A DNA stretch of 64,000 nt from positions 50,540,768 through 50,604,767 of the forward strand of contig CM043944.1 of the NCBI GenBank assembly GCA_014529385.2, given 5' to 3'. Of this stretch, positions 1-12,220 are shown in pieces; positions within the stretch are counted from its first letter, which is position 1; each line of letters starts with the position of its first letter. Source of the DNA: Adiantum capillus-veneris. Taxonomy: Eukaryota; Streptophyta; Polypodiopsida; Polypodiales; Pteridaceae. The position numbers were made by a program, and so were the translations under genes. The notes beneath the pieces were generated by a model. It was not told where the DNA came from and did not search any database. It saw only the letters and a list, made by a program, of their open reading frames with translations.

Positions 1-85
1 TACATGGAAAATTTAAGCTCAAGTATATATATAGATTTAGTTTAAAATTATTTCGATGAATATTTGTTTTTGACACTCTCTTTGA

Positions 86-139
<54 letters not shown>

Positions 140-838
140 TGTGCATGCCTTTCCATTTTGGAGCTATTCGAGACCACAATTCCATTAAATTTAGGGTTTA
201 ATGTGTTAATTGCAAAATCTTAACCAGATTTTAAGATTGTCTTTAAGTAAATTGATCAAATTTTGGTAGCGTACATATGAACACTTCATAAGTTCTAAAC
301 TTTTATGGCCATTGGCTTTCCAAAAACAAAGTTGAGCCACCCTTCAATTGGCTTTCAAAAGAAAATGAAAGTATGCAAAAGTAATCCTTTTTTATTACTT
401 GAAAGGTTGAAAAGGTTCTCACATTCCAACATTTCAAACTTCAAAGAAATGAGAAGTTTTATAAGGTTTTCTCTTAAGTGAAGCATTGAGTGACACATGG
501 AGGGTCTCTGCTTCCTTGAAAAATTTAAGCTTCCTTGAAAAATTTAAGCTGCTTCTATAGTTCTATTATGCAGCTTGAGATTTTCAAGCTCTTTGAGTCC
601 CTCCACATGTCGCATGTTGGAGGGCTTTGTTTTGGTTGGTTTTTAAAAAACAAATTGGTTCAAGCGCTGACTTGATGGGTTAGAGTCGTATTAGATTGCT
701 CATCGTGCATGTTGCGTTTAATAGATTTGACGAGTTTGTGTGTGTGTGAGGTTTGTCTGCCGTGCATGCGCTGCCTAATCAAGGCTATGACGCTGGAGAG
801 CCCAATCAAGCCAAGCACGTGAGAAGATCTCAAGGAGG
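1..838. other. Gene-free flank with a short tandem duplication
   Basis: No coding signal was seen. Besides the microsatellite at 89-140, a 20-bp segment around 511-550 is duplicated in tandem (core tccttgaaaaatttaagct). The same wording, next to a 'gacac.tggaggg' motif, recurs near 34490-34530, so this stretch belongs to a dispersed repeat rather than to a gene. Confidence 0.5.
89..140. repeat. Compound (CT)n(CA)n microsatellite
   Basis: An uninterrupted run of TC dinucleotides passes directly into AC dinucleotides. It is the first of many compound tracts in the window that read CT then CA on one strand. Confidence 0.97.
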
Positions 839-1023
839 GTGGGATTCTTTCAAATTATTTCAGTCCAGGTCCCCTGCGCTGCTGCGGCGTGTGAGAGTGA
901 GACAGAGAGAGCGAAGATGAAGAGAAACTTGATGTCTGTGCATGAGAGAGGGAGAGGGAGAGGGGGAGAGAAAGATAACATCAAGGTGCGCGGCTCACTG
1001 TGTGCGCGGCTCGAGGTCAGTAA

Positions 1024-1026
<3 letters not shown>

Positions 1027-1075
<49 letters not shown>
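1027..1075. repeat. (CT)n microsatellite
   Basis: Pure CT run. It keeps several reading frames open on both strands, which explains the serine/leucine and arginine/glutamate low-complexity ORFs around it. Those are not taken as genes. Confidence 0.97.
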
Positions 1076-1078
<3 letters not shown>

Positions 1079-1140
1079 TAACTCCTGCTGCCTCCTCCAT
1101 GAGAGCAATGGTGGCTTCGTATCGTATGTGTGTCGTGTGT

Positions 1141-1365
1141 CGTCTCTTTCCAGCTTGCAACAAGGTGTCTCCTCCATTGTGCCCTGCAGTCTCTGTCCAG
1201 CTTGCAACAAGGTGTCTTCTCCATCGTGCCCTGCAGGACTGCCCCCCTTGACACAAGGTGTCTCCTCCATCGTGTCCTGTAGTCTCTGTCCACCTTGCAA
1301 CAAGGTGTCTGCTCCATCGTGCCCTGCTGGACTGCCCCCCTCGACACAAAGTGTCTCCTCGCATG
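1141..1365 (+). repeat. Minisatellite, ~46.5-bp unit with 93-bp higher-order period
   Basis: The word caaggtgtct (caaagtgtct in the last copy) recurs at 1161, 1208, 1254, 1301 and 1347, giving spacings of 47, 46, 47 and 46 bp. Alternate copies resemble each other more (gactgcccccct versus gtctctgtcca spacers), so the higher-order unit is 93 bp, or 31 codons. In one frame (ORF 942-1415) this encodes a 31-residue cysteine-rich repeat built on CSLCPxCNKVSxPSCPAGLPP. That ORF also runs through the CT microsatellite, so coding status is doubtful. Confidence 0.85.
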
Positions 1366-1419
1366 ATCTGCAAACACAGCCCCAACAACCAACAAAAACA
1401 CCATCGCCTGCGTAGGGGT

Positions 1420-2014
1420 GAAGCCAAGATCCTCCTACTTAGCAGGCTGTGATCGAGTAGAGTAACGCCATAGAGACAGACACGAGACCCTCGACACAGA
1501 TAGAGAGAGCTCCATACGGACGTTTCGCCAAGATCACTCTGCCCTGCCCTGGTTCTCCCAAATTGCAAGATCTGGGGCTTGGGGCTCAGAAGTCTTTCCT
1601 GAAAACAAACCCTGGTATTTGAAGATCATACTCTGAGGTATGAGAAGGACCGAGAGCCGGAGATGGAAGGAGATGGCGTTGCAGGTCTTGGAGCGTGAGC
1701 CGGAGACGGAAACGAGGACATGCCTCACCCTGGATTCGCGCGCTCTCTCTCTCTCTCACCCAATGCAAGGCAGGAAGCGGGTGATGTGGCAAAAGAATCT
1801 CTCTCTCTTTCTCTCTCTCCTTCAAGTGGCCACATCTCCCTTTTCTTTTACTACCCTCCAAACAAAACATCTTTAGAAATTCCATGTAATAAAACATGCG
1901 TGCCCACCGCCAACCTATTGTATGGCTATTTAAAAGGGTCCATTCACAAGAAGATTTAGAAATTTTCTCATGTAGGAAAAGGGAGACTTTTTCAATGTTT
2001 TTCATACAATGCAT
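1420..2014. other. Gene-free stretch
   Basis: It holds short open frames in all directions, a weak CT-rich patch (1740-1830) and no recognisable domain. I see no supported gene. Confidence 0.4.
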
Positions 2015-2168
2015 AACATCATGAGCTTCTGCTCGGGAGGCACCGCGTACCTAGCTAGGTGCAATTGGGGGCACGAGACCACTGGTCCCCCCGTTGGGCT
2101 GGCGGTCCCCTGCCCTCAATCGTACCTAGCTAGGTATGCCATGCCTCCCTCACAGAAGCTCATGATGT
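2015..2168. mobile_element. Foldback/MITE-like element with TGCAT target duplication
   Basis: The two halves are near-perfect inverted copies. The left arm (2015-2080) begins aacatcatgagcttctg; the right arm (2101-2168) ends cagaagctcatgatgt. Both arms carry the self-complementary motif cctagctagg. The pentamer TGCAT lies directly outside both ends (2010-2014 and 2169-2173), as expected for a target-site duplication. The element has no ORF and would transcribe into a long hairpin. The DNA transposon superfamily cannot be assigned from the ends alone; a pre-miRNA-like hairpin is the alternative reading. Confidence 0.7.
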
Positions 2169-2410
2169 TGCATTAAGTCATAATGTGGGAATTATTGTGA
2201 GAATTTGTCCAAAACTTATTGTGATTGAGTCTACCCTCCAACGCGAATCATTTGCGTCGTGCGTGAGAGAAATAAAAAGGCTTTGGGGTGGAGGCAAATC
2301 ATTATATCTTTTTATTTACGCCATAAAAGGCGAGAGTGAGCAAGGCGACGGGCTTGCTGGAGTGGTTAGATGCGCGCAAGGATGGGGACCGGGGAAGGGG
2401 ACACTCAGAG

Positions 2411-2600
2411 TTTGGGGTGGAGGCAAATCATTATATCTTTTTTTGCATAGATTGCCAATGTGAGCCATGCGGCGGGCTTGCTGGAGTGGTTGAGTGCGAT
2501 TGAAGGGCGCGGGTTAGAATTCCGACCTTTACTTTTGTAAAGGTAGGATATCCTTGGGAGAGAATCAGAATCTGAGTGAAAATTGAATAAAATAGTAGAG
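2411..2600 (+). mobile_element. Candidate tRNA-derived SINE
   Basis: Positions 2470-2525 resemble a tRNA(Ser/Leu)-type head. An A-box-like ttgctggagtggttgagtgc is followed about 25 bp later by a degenerate B box, ggttagaattcc. A non-tRNA body follows and ends in an A/T-rich segment near 2580-2600. A related copy at 2281-2400 shares the leader (tttggggtggaggcaaatca) and the A box but has lost the B box, so the two form a direct repeat of about 130 bp. No target duplication was identified. Assignment is tentative. Confidence 0.4.
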
Positions 2601-2619
2601 GAGCGAGTAGGCACAATAT

Positions 2620-3190
2620 AAGTAATTCATGGTTCTCTTTGATGACTCAAATTGTTTCGCCTGGATATGGTTTCTTTACCATAGGGATGAGACTTGTGAG
2701 ACCTTTATAAATCGCACACACTTGTGGAGAAGTACTTCCAATGCAATGATGTAGTTCTGCTATATGAGGGAAGCAACATAGAGAGACTTTATGAAAGTAC
2801 TCTATTCGGTAAGCCTTGAAGATTTTGGAGCCTTTGTGTACCTATGCAGGTTCCATCACTTGAGAGCGCCCTTTATTTGATGTTACTGGTTGATGGCTCT
2901 AATCATTTCACCTGGATATGTTTTCTTTATCGTAAGGATGAGACCTTTGATAAATTGGTATATATGCTCATGAAGTAGTACTTTCGATGCCTCAATCCAT
3001 TTCCAAAGAAGTAGAGGGGGAACTTGGGAAGTTTGTCTTGAAAGTCCAATAAAATTATCTATGCTAGTTATAACACTTTTTCCAAAAGCTAGCGCTTTTA
3101 TGGTCTGGTGTAGGAGGATATCATAGTCAGGAGAGGTGATGTCTTTGACAAGCATCTTCTGAATGAAGCAGCACAAAAAATATTTAGGGT
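2620..3190. repeat. Diverged direct repeat, otherwise gene-free
   Basis: Segments 2643-2710 and 2893-2956 share a core reading cctggatatgNtttctttaNcNtaNggatgagac. The intervening sequence shows no coding signal. Function unknown. Confidence 0.5.
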
Positions 3191-3934
3191 GTAAAAAACG
3201 TTTTTCAGACATACAAAATTCCTTTCCTTTAATTTTCCAAGGGGAAATTTTGAAAAAATAAGTTTATTTTTTGAACTTTTTACACCATTTTTATCTATTT
3301 CGGAGCAGAATTTCACATTTTTGCCTTTCCCTCAATCGACAGTTTTGAAATTGAGAACGGCACAATATTAAGTTGAAACACATTTTTCCCGAACATTGCA
3401 GGCCATGCGAGACAAACTCATGTCCTTTGACGGTTATCTTGCACTGATGCTTTTGGGACGGAGCCTTTTCCCCTTGCCCCTTGCCCCTCACCTTATTGCC
3501 AAGCTTTGCACAGATTTTCTTGATTTTTTGGAGCAAAGTTTCACTTTTTCCCTTGCCCCCAACTGGCTCTTTTCAATTGCTAGACCGAAAGTTTATTTTA
3601 AAAAAAGGTTGATATCCAGGGTTTTGCGGCGGAATTTCGCCTTTTCCTTGCCCTAAAATGAAACTTTGGGAAATAGTTGTTTTGAAAGTTTGGAAATTAA
3701 GGTGTAAAAACCTTTTAAAACATACAAAATTCCTTTCCTTTAATTTGCCAAGTGAAATTTTTAAAAAATAAGTTTATTTTTTTCTATTTTTACACTATTT
3801 TTTCTATTTCGGGGTAGAAATTCTCCTTTTCCCCTTGCCCTCAATCGGCATTTTTGAAATTGAGAACGACACAATATTGTGCTGAAACTCATTTTTCCTT
3901 AACAGTGCACGCCATGCGAGGTGGACCCATGTAC
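3190..3934. repeat. ~510-bp AT-rich tandem repeat, left block
   Basis: The phrase catacaaaattcctttcctt starts near 3210 and again near 3721, about 510 bp apart. Other shared landmarks are ccttttccccttgcc, ttgaaattgagaacg and cacaatatt. The second unit is interrupted at 3934 by the copia insertion and resumes at 9056, where further units follow. Confidence 0.8.
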
Positions 3935-4213
3935 TGTTGAAGATGATGAAACAGGAAACAGAAGGAAGACAGCAACTCAGAGTAGGAAGAAGATGGAGAA
4001 GGAGAAGACACAGAGCTTGTGTACGAGATCTCTGTAGTCTCTCTTTCTGTATTGGAATAATAGTATATGTACAAACTCAGAGCTACAAAGCTTATATGAA
4101 ACCCTAAGAGATAAGGTGTCCTTTCACACCGGATGTCCAGGGGGAAAAACCCAGTGGGAGAAAAGTGCCCCTGGTGAAGCGCGTATACACACTAACACTA
4201 CTACATGTCTACA
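3935..4213 (-). repeat. Copia 3' LTR (left on + strand)
   Basis: Matches 8769-9050 end to end. The visible differences are confined to the segment around 4037-4072 (a few substitutions and a 3-bp indel). The complement carries a TATA-like catataagc in the middle of the LTR. Confidence 0.95.
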
Positions 4214-4232
4214 AATCCCCCCTGTAGTGATA
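4214..4232 (-). other. Polypurine tract of copia element
   Basis: On the minus strand cactacaggggggatt abuts the 3' LTR. This is the expected plus-strand primer for reverse transcription. Confidence 0.85.
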
Positions 4233-4260
4233 GTGTGAATCTGTACAAGGTAGCAGATCA

Positions 4261-5685
4261 TCATGTGTATGAGAGTAAGCCCAAAGCTTTTCGGAAAGCT
4301 TCAAACTTTTCTCGTGATAACGCCTTCGTAAATAGATCTGCAATGTTATCTTGTGTAGGACAGTAAGTTAGTGTGATCTCCCCTGCATGTAGCCTTTCCC
4401 TGACATAGTGGTAGTGAACCTCTATGTGCTTTGTTCTTGCATGAAATACTGGATTCCTTGCAACTGCCATAGCACTCTGACTGTCAGTGAAAATGGTAGT
4501 GGGTGCCTGTTGACACTCACAAAGATCTGCCAATAACCTGCGTATCCATACACAATCAACTGTTGCCGTGAAAGCTGCCCTGTACTCAGCTTCACAAGTT
4601 GATGTAGCCACTGTGGGTTGCTTCTTGCTTAGCCAAGATATACATGCATTTCCCAAGAAAAAACAATTGCCACTTGTGGAATGTCGTGTGTCAAAATCAC
4701 CAGCCCAATCTGAATCGCTGTAACCAAGAAGCTGCATAGAACTGTGCTTTCCATACATATCCCCCCTTGGAAAGAACATGGCAAGATTAGGGGTACCTGA
4801 AAGGTAACGAAGTATGCGCTTCACAGCCTGCCAATGATGCATACCTGGGCTGTGCATAAATCTGCTTGCTTGTGAAACCCCAAATTGAATGTCTGGACGA
4901 GTGTTGCCTGCCAAATATATCAAGCAACCAACCGCTGCTGCATAAGTATGTACATCAAAAGGTTCTCCAGCATCGTGCATGCTCAACTTTGATCCAGTTT
5001 CTACGGGTGTAGAGATTGGCTTACAATTTTGCATACCAAACTTGTCCAAAATTTTATGCAAATATTTTGCCTGCAACATGTATATGCCATCCTCTGATTG
5101 CACAAACTGAATACCCAAGTAATAATGTAGCAAACCAAGATCAGACATCTCAAAGGTTTTTCTCAAAGCATCTTTAAACGCTTCAATTTCATTTGCATTA
5201 TTTCCTGTAAGAAGCATATCATCCACATAAAGTGTTAGCATAATGAGAACTCCATCTCTCTTTTTGACATACAAAGTACTTTCTGTTGGACTATTCTGAA
5301 ATCCCTGGCCAATCAAATAAGTATGTATCTTCTCATACCATGCTCTTGGAGCCTGTTTGAGACCATACAAAGCTTTACGCAATCTACATACCTTTTGCTC
5401 TTGACCTTTTACAACAAAACCACTTGGTTGACTTACATAAACTTCTTCCTGCAAATCACCATTCAAAAAAGCAGTTTTGATATCCAACTGATGCACTTTC
5501 CAACCATGATGAGCAGCAATTGCAACTAGTGATCTAACTGTGGATGCACGAGAAGTAGGAGCAAAGGTTTCATCATAATCTATGCCTTTCTGTTGCGCAT
5601 AGCCTTTTGCCACAAGCCTTGCTTTGTACCTGTCAACAGTACCATCTTGTTTCCTTTTTACCTTACAAAACCCACTTTGTACCAA
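4261..5685 (-). pseudogene. Copia pol, C-terminal part: reverse transcriptase and RNase H
   Basis: Roughly 474 codons encode most of a copia RT (RARLVAKGYAQ, FAPTSR, the catalytic YVDDMLLTG near residue 153) and RNase H (DSDWAGD, EAEYRA, TDSQSA, ending TKALSREKFEAFRKALGL). There is no ATG at its upstream end because this is the continuation of the frame at 5663-7825. The two frames join at GTKWV/KVKRKQ, where one extra base in a run of four T (A on the + strand at 5667-5670) breaks the reading frame. The enzyme would copy element RNA to DNA in cytoplasmic particles. Apart from the shift, the conserved motifs look intact. Confidence 0.95.
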
Positions 5686-7825
5686 TAGGCTTTTTACCTG
5701 TAGGCAAGTCCACTAGATCCCATGTATGATTCTTATGAATAGAATCAATTTCTTGCTGCATAGCATCTTTCCACTGAACACACTCTAAAGCTTGTTCAAA
5801 TGAATCAGGCTCATCTGCATCACAAAGAGTGCTAAAGCAAGCCAAATCTACTTGCTCTCTGCCAAAAGTAGTACCAGCACGTGTTTTTCGTGGCAACGGT
5901 GCATCCAACTTGCTATCCTGCAAAGTTTTCTGAACCCATTTAGGCAAGGTTCTTTCTTCCCTGAGAACTTCTTGCTCTTCACGCACAATTTCCTCTACAT
6001 CATGAGGTGTCACATGCTGATCAAAAGATTGATCAAGATTATCAACCTGTTGTGATTCTTGATTCTCCACAAAAGAAGGAAGCAAACCTTCAAATACATC
6101 ATGTGTCTGCATATGAGGTACATCAAAAGCAACCATAGGTTGAGCAGTAGTTTCTGCAAAAATTACATCACGACTTTCAAAAATCTTGTTTGTAGCAGGA
6201 TTGTAAAGTCTATAACCTTTACTTCCACTACTGTACCCCACAAATATACATTTGATTGCCTTATCATCAAGCTTTCCACGTAACTGCCGAGGGATGTGAG
6301 CATAAGCAAGACAACCAAAAACACGAAGATAACTGACTGAAGGTTTTTTGTCATACCAAGCTTCATATGCAGTAATGGTCTTCAAGGCACGAGTAGGACA
6401 CCTGTTCAAAACATGTGCTGCACAAGCAACTGCCTCCATCCATAGCTTATGAGGCAAACTCTTAGCCTTGAGCATACATCTAGCCGTCTCCATTAAAGAC
6501 CTGTTCTTCCTTTCTGCAACACCATTCTGTTGTGGTGTGTATGGCATAGTGCATTGGTGTTTAATGCCTTTCTTTCCCAAAAAATCCTTAAATGCACCTG
6601 ACATGTATTCACCTCCTCGATCGGTACGAAGAGTCTGTACTTTGCAACCTGTTTCATTTTCAACCATGGAGACATAATGTTGAAAAACTGCAAACACATC
6701 TGACTTTGCTTTGAGTGGATACACCCAACAAAACCTGGAAAAGTCATCAATGAAGGTCACAAAATAAAGGCTGTTTCCTATAGATGGCGTCCTCATAGGA
6801 CCACATACATCACTGTGTACAAGCTGCAACTTTCTTGTCGCTCTAACTGAACCATCCTGTGAAAATGCAAATCTGTGCATCTTTCCAAGAACGCAACCTT
6901 CACATACATGTCTTGGTGGCATCTCCAATAAAGACAAATCATGCACCATATTATGACGTTGTAAAGTCATCAAACTGCCATAACCAACATGCCCAAATCT
7001 AGCATGCCACAACTCAGCATCCTGCATGGCCTGAGTCTTTGTTTCTGCAATACATACCTGAATCTGCTTTTCATAATGATCTAGCACAAATAGTCCATTG
7101 TCCAGCGTACCTGTAGTGATAAGAGAATAACCATTCTCTCGATCTCGTACAACACATCTGTCATCCTCAAAAATGACCCGAAGACCATTTTTTGCAAGAG
7201 AGGATACAGACAACAAATTCTTCTTGATCCCTGGAACATATAAGACATCTGGCAAGCATAAATCTGAACCATCTGAAATGGTAATCAAAATCTTACCAAC
7301 ACCTTTGATTGGATAAGAAGCATTATTTGCACATGTCACCTTCTTTCCTGTTGGAGCTGCATCCAATGAACAAAACAAATCCTTCCTTGAAGTAATATGC
7401 CTGGATGCACCACTATCAAAGTACCAAATCATTTGTGTCTTGTCAACACTGTAAGCAGAAAAATTTGAACATACTACAAAAGCATAAGAATCCTGCACAA
7501 AGTTTGCAGACTCTTCTTTAGCTGTAGAAGAATCACCAGAAGCTGAAACAACCAAACTTGACTCTTTCTTCTTTTCTTTAGCAATTCGCTTTTTACACTC
7601 ACTAATGTAGTGACCAGGTTTCTTGCAGTAGTGACATTTACCTTTCTTCTTGGACTTGTCGGAATCACCTTTAGACTTCTCTGAAGACTGTCCTGCACCA
7701 GACTTGGAGTGATGAGCACTCTCTTTACCCCTGTTTTTGTTCTGTACAACAAGAGCATGATCCATACCATCCACCTGTAAAGACTTGTTCTTACGTGATT
7801 GATCCTCCTGCAATAGCAAAGCCAC
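5663..7825 (-). pseudogene. Copia gag C-terminus, protease, integrase, start of RT
   Basis: The order is a CCHC knuckle (C64, C67, H72, C77), an aspartic protease with WYFDSGASRHIT near residues 134-145, the GAG-pre-integrase HHCC region (LWHARFGHVGY...CEGCVLGK), the integrase core (HSDVCGP, RTDRGGEYMS, NGVAERKNRSL) and the first RT block (W.LVDLPTGKKPIGTKWV). The frame ends early at 5663 by a one-base shift. At its N-terminus it should be continuous with the ORF at 7833-8369 but is separated by another shift. The usual product is a single polyprotein of about 1,300-1,400 residues, and the three pieces together are close to that. Confidence 0.95.
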
Positions 7826-7832
7826 TAACTCT

Positions 7833-8369
7833 TCAAAATGAAGAGGTTTTGGAAACCAAGTCCTTCTCTGGAATCACTTCATCAATGCTAAGCAATTGCT
7901 CTTTAAGATCCCTGATTTTTGTAAGATGCTCAACAATATCGTCACCTTCGTCCATCTGTATTTTGTCAAGTTGTTTCTTCAAAAACTCTATTCTGGCAGC
8001 GTTTCTTCCTCCAAACATAGCTTGCAGAGTGTTCCAAGCATCCTCAGAAGTTCTGCAAGATCTGATATGTGGTGTGATTGTCCTCTTTATGGTTAAGGCA
8101 ATCACAGCCATAGCCTGTGCATCTTTAGTATCCCATCTCTTTTGCTCTGGAGTGACTTGTGAGGGTCCTGCACCAACAGCTGCACCACGACCAGGCGTGG
8201 CAGGTGCAATGCTACCTGGACGAACTTCATCTCCAGATACATAATCCCACAATCTTTTACCAACCAAAACATTTTTGGCCATAAAAGACCAAAGAGAATA
8301 GTTGGTACCATCCAATTTGTCTTCGGATGTAAACGCACCAAAAATCTCTTTCTCCGTAGATTGAGCCAT
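7833..8369 (-). pseudogene. Copia gag (UBN2-type), N-terminal part
   Basis: The start is taken at ATG 8367-8369 (MAQSTEKEIFGAF); five further in-frame codons upstream are not typical. The sequence shows the copia gag pattern: LDGTNYSLWSFMAKNVL, W..L...F, and EHLTKIRDLKEQL near the end. It stops at 7833 after IPEKDLV because of a one-base gain in the T run read as tttt at 7847-7850 on the + strand. Removing the shift would join it to HFEELVALLLQED of the next frame. The gag shell protein packages element RNA. Confidence 0.92.
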
Positions 8370-8754
8370 ACTGTAGATGCACACAAGAGAGCAAAAGAAC
8401 CTCCAAGAGATTCACAAATCTCCTCTCCAATCCAAGCAAAACTCTACACAAAATCTCAGCACAAAGCTAAGACAAGCTGCTTCCCAAAAGAACTGTTTAC
8501 CTGAAGAAAATCTGTCAAAAAGCACACCCTCTTGATCTAAACGCCTCCGAAAAGTAACTTCTGCTACGCTGCTCAGAACAAAATTCTGAGGGCTCGAACG
8601 GCTTCGAAAGGGGGGTAAAACCCCAGGTTGCCTGATCAGGATACTCCCGGAACGTCGAGGATGCTCCCAAAAACAAATTTTCCGAAAACTGCCTGAAAAC
8701 TGCGATTGTGCGCGCGGACGCGAAAACGGAAGTAGAGGCTCTGGAAATCACCTC

Positions 8755-8766
8755 GCTCTGATACCA
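8755..8766 (-). other. Primer-binding site, initiator Met tRNA type
   Basis: The minus strand reads TGGTATCAGAGC two bases inside the 5' LTR. This matches the tRNA-iMet 3' end used by plant copia elements. Between it and gag lies an untranslated leader of about 370 bases. Confidence 0.95.
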
Positions 8767-8768
8767 AT

Positions 8769-9050
8769 TGTTGAAGATGATGAAACAGGAAACAGAAGGA
8801 AGACAGCAACTCAGAGTAGGAAGAAGATGGAGAAGGAGAAGACACAGAGCTTGTGTACGAGATCTCTGTAGTCTCTCTCTCTGTATTAGAATAATAATTG
8901 TGTGTATACAAACTCAGAGCTACAAAGCTTATATGAAACCCTAAGAGATAAGGTGTCCTTTCACACCGGATGTCCAGGGGGAAAAACCCAGTGGGAGAAA
9001 AGTGCCCCTGGTGAAGCGCGTATACACACTAACACTACTACATGTCTACA
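8769..9050 (-). repeat. Copia 5' LTR (right on + strand)
   Basis: Starts TGTTGAAG and ends TGTCTACA on the + strand. Pairs with 3935-4213. Confidence 0.95.
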
Positions 9051-9055
9051 TGTAC

Positions 9056-9800
9056 TTTGACGGCTATCTCGCACCCATGCTTTTGGGGTAGAATTTGGCC
9101 TTTTCCCCTTGCCCTCACCTTGCTTTTGGAGTATAGAAAACCTTTTTTCATTCATACAAAATTCATTTCCTTTAATTTGCCAAGGGAATTGTTTTAATAA
9201 AAGTTTACATATAATGCCTTACTGGTGTGCTAGGTACTCTAGAAAGAGATCACTAACTGTAAATGCCCTCGATTGGCATTTTTGACATTGAGAACCACAC
9301 AATATTAAGCTGGGACACATTTTTTCCAAACACTGTTGCGAGGCGAACCCATGTACTTTGACGATTGTCTTGCACCCGTGGTTTTGGGGCGGAGTTTGGC
9401 CTTTTCCCTTTGCCCTAAAGTTATTGCCAAGCTTACACTAATTTTCTCAATTTTTTGGGGTGGAGTTTCACCTTTTCCCCTTGCCCCCAATTGGCGCTTT
9501 CCGATTGCTAGATCGAAAGTTTTTTAAAAAATTGGTTGTTTTCCAGGGTTTTGCACTACTTTTTCTCTATTTTGGGGTGGAATTTCGCCTTCTCCCCTTG
9601 CCCTCAACCGGGACTTTTTATTAACAAGGGGAAAGTTTGGAAACTAGGGTGTTTTTGCATTGTTTTCCTTGATCTTGGTACGAAATTGGTGTATAAGCTT
9701 AGGAATTCGTGTGATAGTGGACATAGTTGCACCACAACTAAGTCTATTATTATAATGGTAGAAAATGGTACGATGTTAAGCTGAGACACATTTTTCCCGA
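9056..9800. repeat. ~510-bp AT-rich tandem repeat, right block
   Basis: It continues the unit broken by the copia insertion, then contains a further full unit (landmarks catacaaaattc near 9155, cacaatatt near 9297, cccatgtactttgacg at 9349) and a partial unit (ttaagctgagacaca near 9776). The last unit is cut off by the GT microsatellite at 9807. Confidence 0.8.
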
Positions 9801-9804
9801 ACAC

Positions 9805-11300
<1,496 letters not shown>

Positions 11301-11575
11301 ACAGCAAGAACTCACCTAACAAGATTTTTCAGCTAAGGAAGAAGCTCGACCCACACGCGCGTGGAAGCAAGCATAGGGTGTCAACCTAGACTCGACCGAC
11401 TCTAGACTACTTCCTACAGAGGTCTCTATCCAATGTCTGCACTACAGCCTTCAGGAGTACATAAGAGGAGATTTTCTACAACGCTTTCAAGAGCCAAATA
11501 CCCATCAAACGTTCTCGAAATGCCACATAACTTGAAGGAGACTCTATTAACACCAATAGGTCGCTTTCCCCAAGG

Positions 11576-12220
11576 TCAATGAACCAAAATTCCAACCCTA
11601 AACACCTGGTGCAAAATCACATAGGATATCTGGTCGAAATTTGAAGGTCGTCGTTTCCAAAAACTAAAGTGCCTAATGTGTAGCTCTACTCGATAAGAAC
11701 GCGTGGATATGCTGAAATGCAAAAACAGACAACGTATGCAAAAACAGACAACGTCTGTTGCTTGTCTAAGTTTACAGGTTTCGAAGACCGCCAGAAGGGT
11801 TTTACATATTTTTCTAAGCATGATGCAAGATAGGTCAAGCGAGCCAGTGAACAATTTGATGGTGCCCGTTAGGGTTTTCACCATGTATTGCTCACTCATT
11901 CTCTCGCCTGCCTTCAAGCCTAGCAACTTCGGGTAATTGAGCCAAGTGGGTTGGCTTCTCTGCAACAGTTTGTGTGCTGTCCATGTCCGCATCCTTGGTA
12001 GAGGGCAAAACTTGAGGTTGTCTCTGTTTCTTTTAGGTGCCTCTACCAGATGGATTAAATATTGCGGATATTTGGTGAGCCATGCCTTTCTCCACCTGGG
12101 TTGAGAATCCACTATCAGCTTAACTCCTTCAGGTTTGGAGATATCTGCTTTGTATAATGGCACTGTTGGCTCCTCTTTTATCTGTTTGTTGATCGTAGCA
12201 GCTTCATACTTTAGAAGTGG
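11576..12220 (-). pseudogene. Probable C-terminal remnant of the coiled-coil protein
   Basis: An open frame reads roughly from 12220 (INKQIKEEP) through VPLYKADISKPEGVKLIVDS, then WRKAWLTKYPQYLIHLVEAPKR. It lies immediately downstream, on the same strand, of the coiled-coil pseudogene but in another frame. The first 60 codons look protein-like, whereas the tail beyond about 12000 is low quality. I do not recognise the family. It may be the end of the same broken gene. Confidence 0.35.

Larger units (their letters stand above)
3935..9050 (-). mobile_element. Near-complete Ty1/copia LTR retrotransposon
   Basis: This is a 5.1-kb element in minus orientation. Its LTRs (3935-4213 and 8769-9050) begin TGTTGA and end CTACA, and it is flanked by the 5-bp duplication TGTAC (3930-3934, 9051-9055). 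A primer-binding site for initiator Met tRNA and a polypurine tract are both present. Coding order is gag, zinc knuckle, protease, integrase, RT and RNase H, which defines copia. The empty site survives nearby: the same host repeat reads cccatgtactttgacg without interruption at 9349-9364. The LTRs are almost identical, implying recent insertion, yet the polyprotein carries two one-base frameshifts. Confidence 0.96.

Noticed and set aside
850-1081. ORFs of Ser/Leu or Arg/Glu across the CT tract
   Set aside because: They are open only because (CT)n has no stop codons in any frame.
2470-2530. Functional tRNA gene
   Set aside because: A and B boxes are present in degenerate form, but acceptor and anticodon stems do not pair.
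5323-7272. Plus-strand and alternate-frame ORFs inside the first copia
   Set aside because: Shadows of the gag-pol frames on the minus strand; no domain content.
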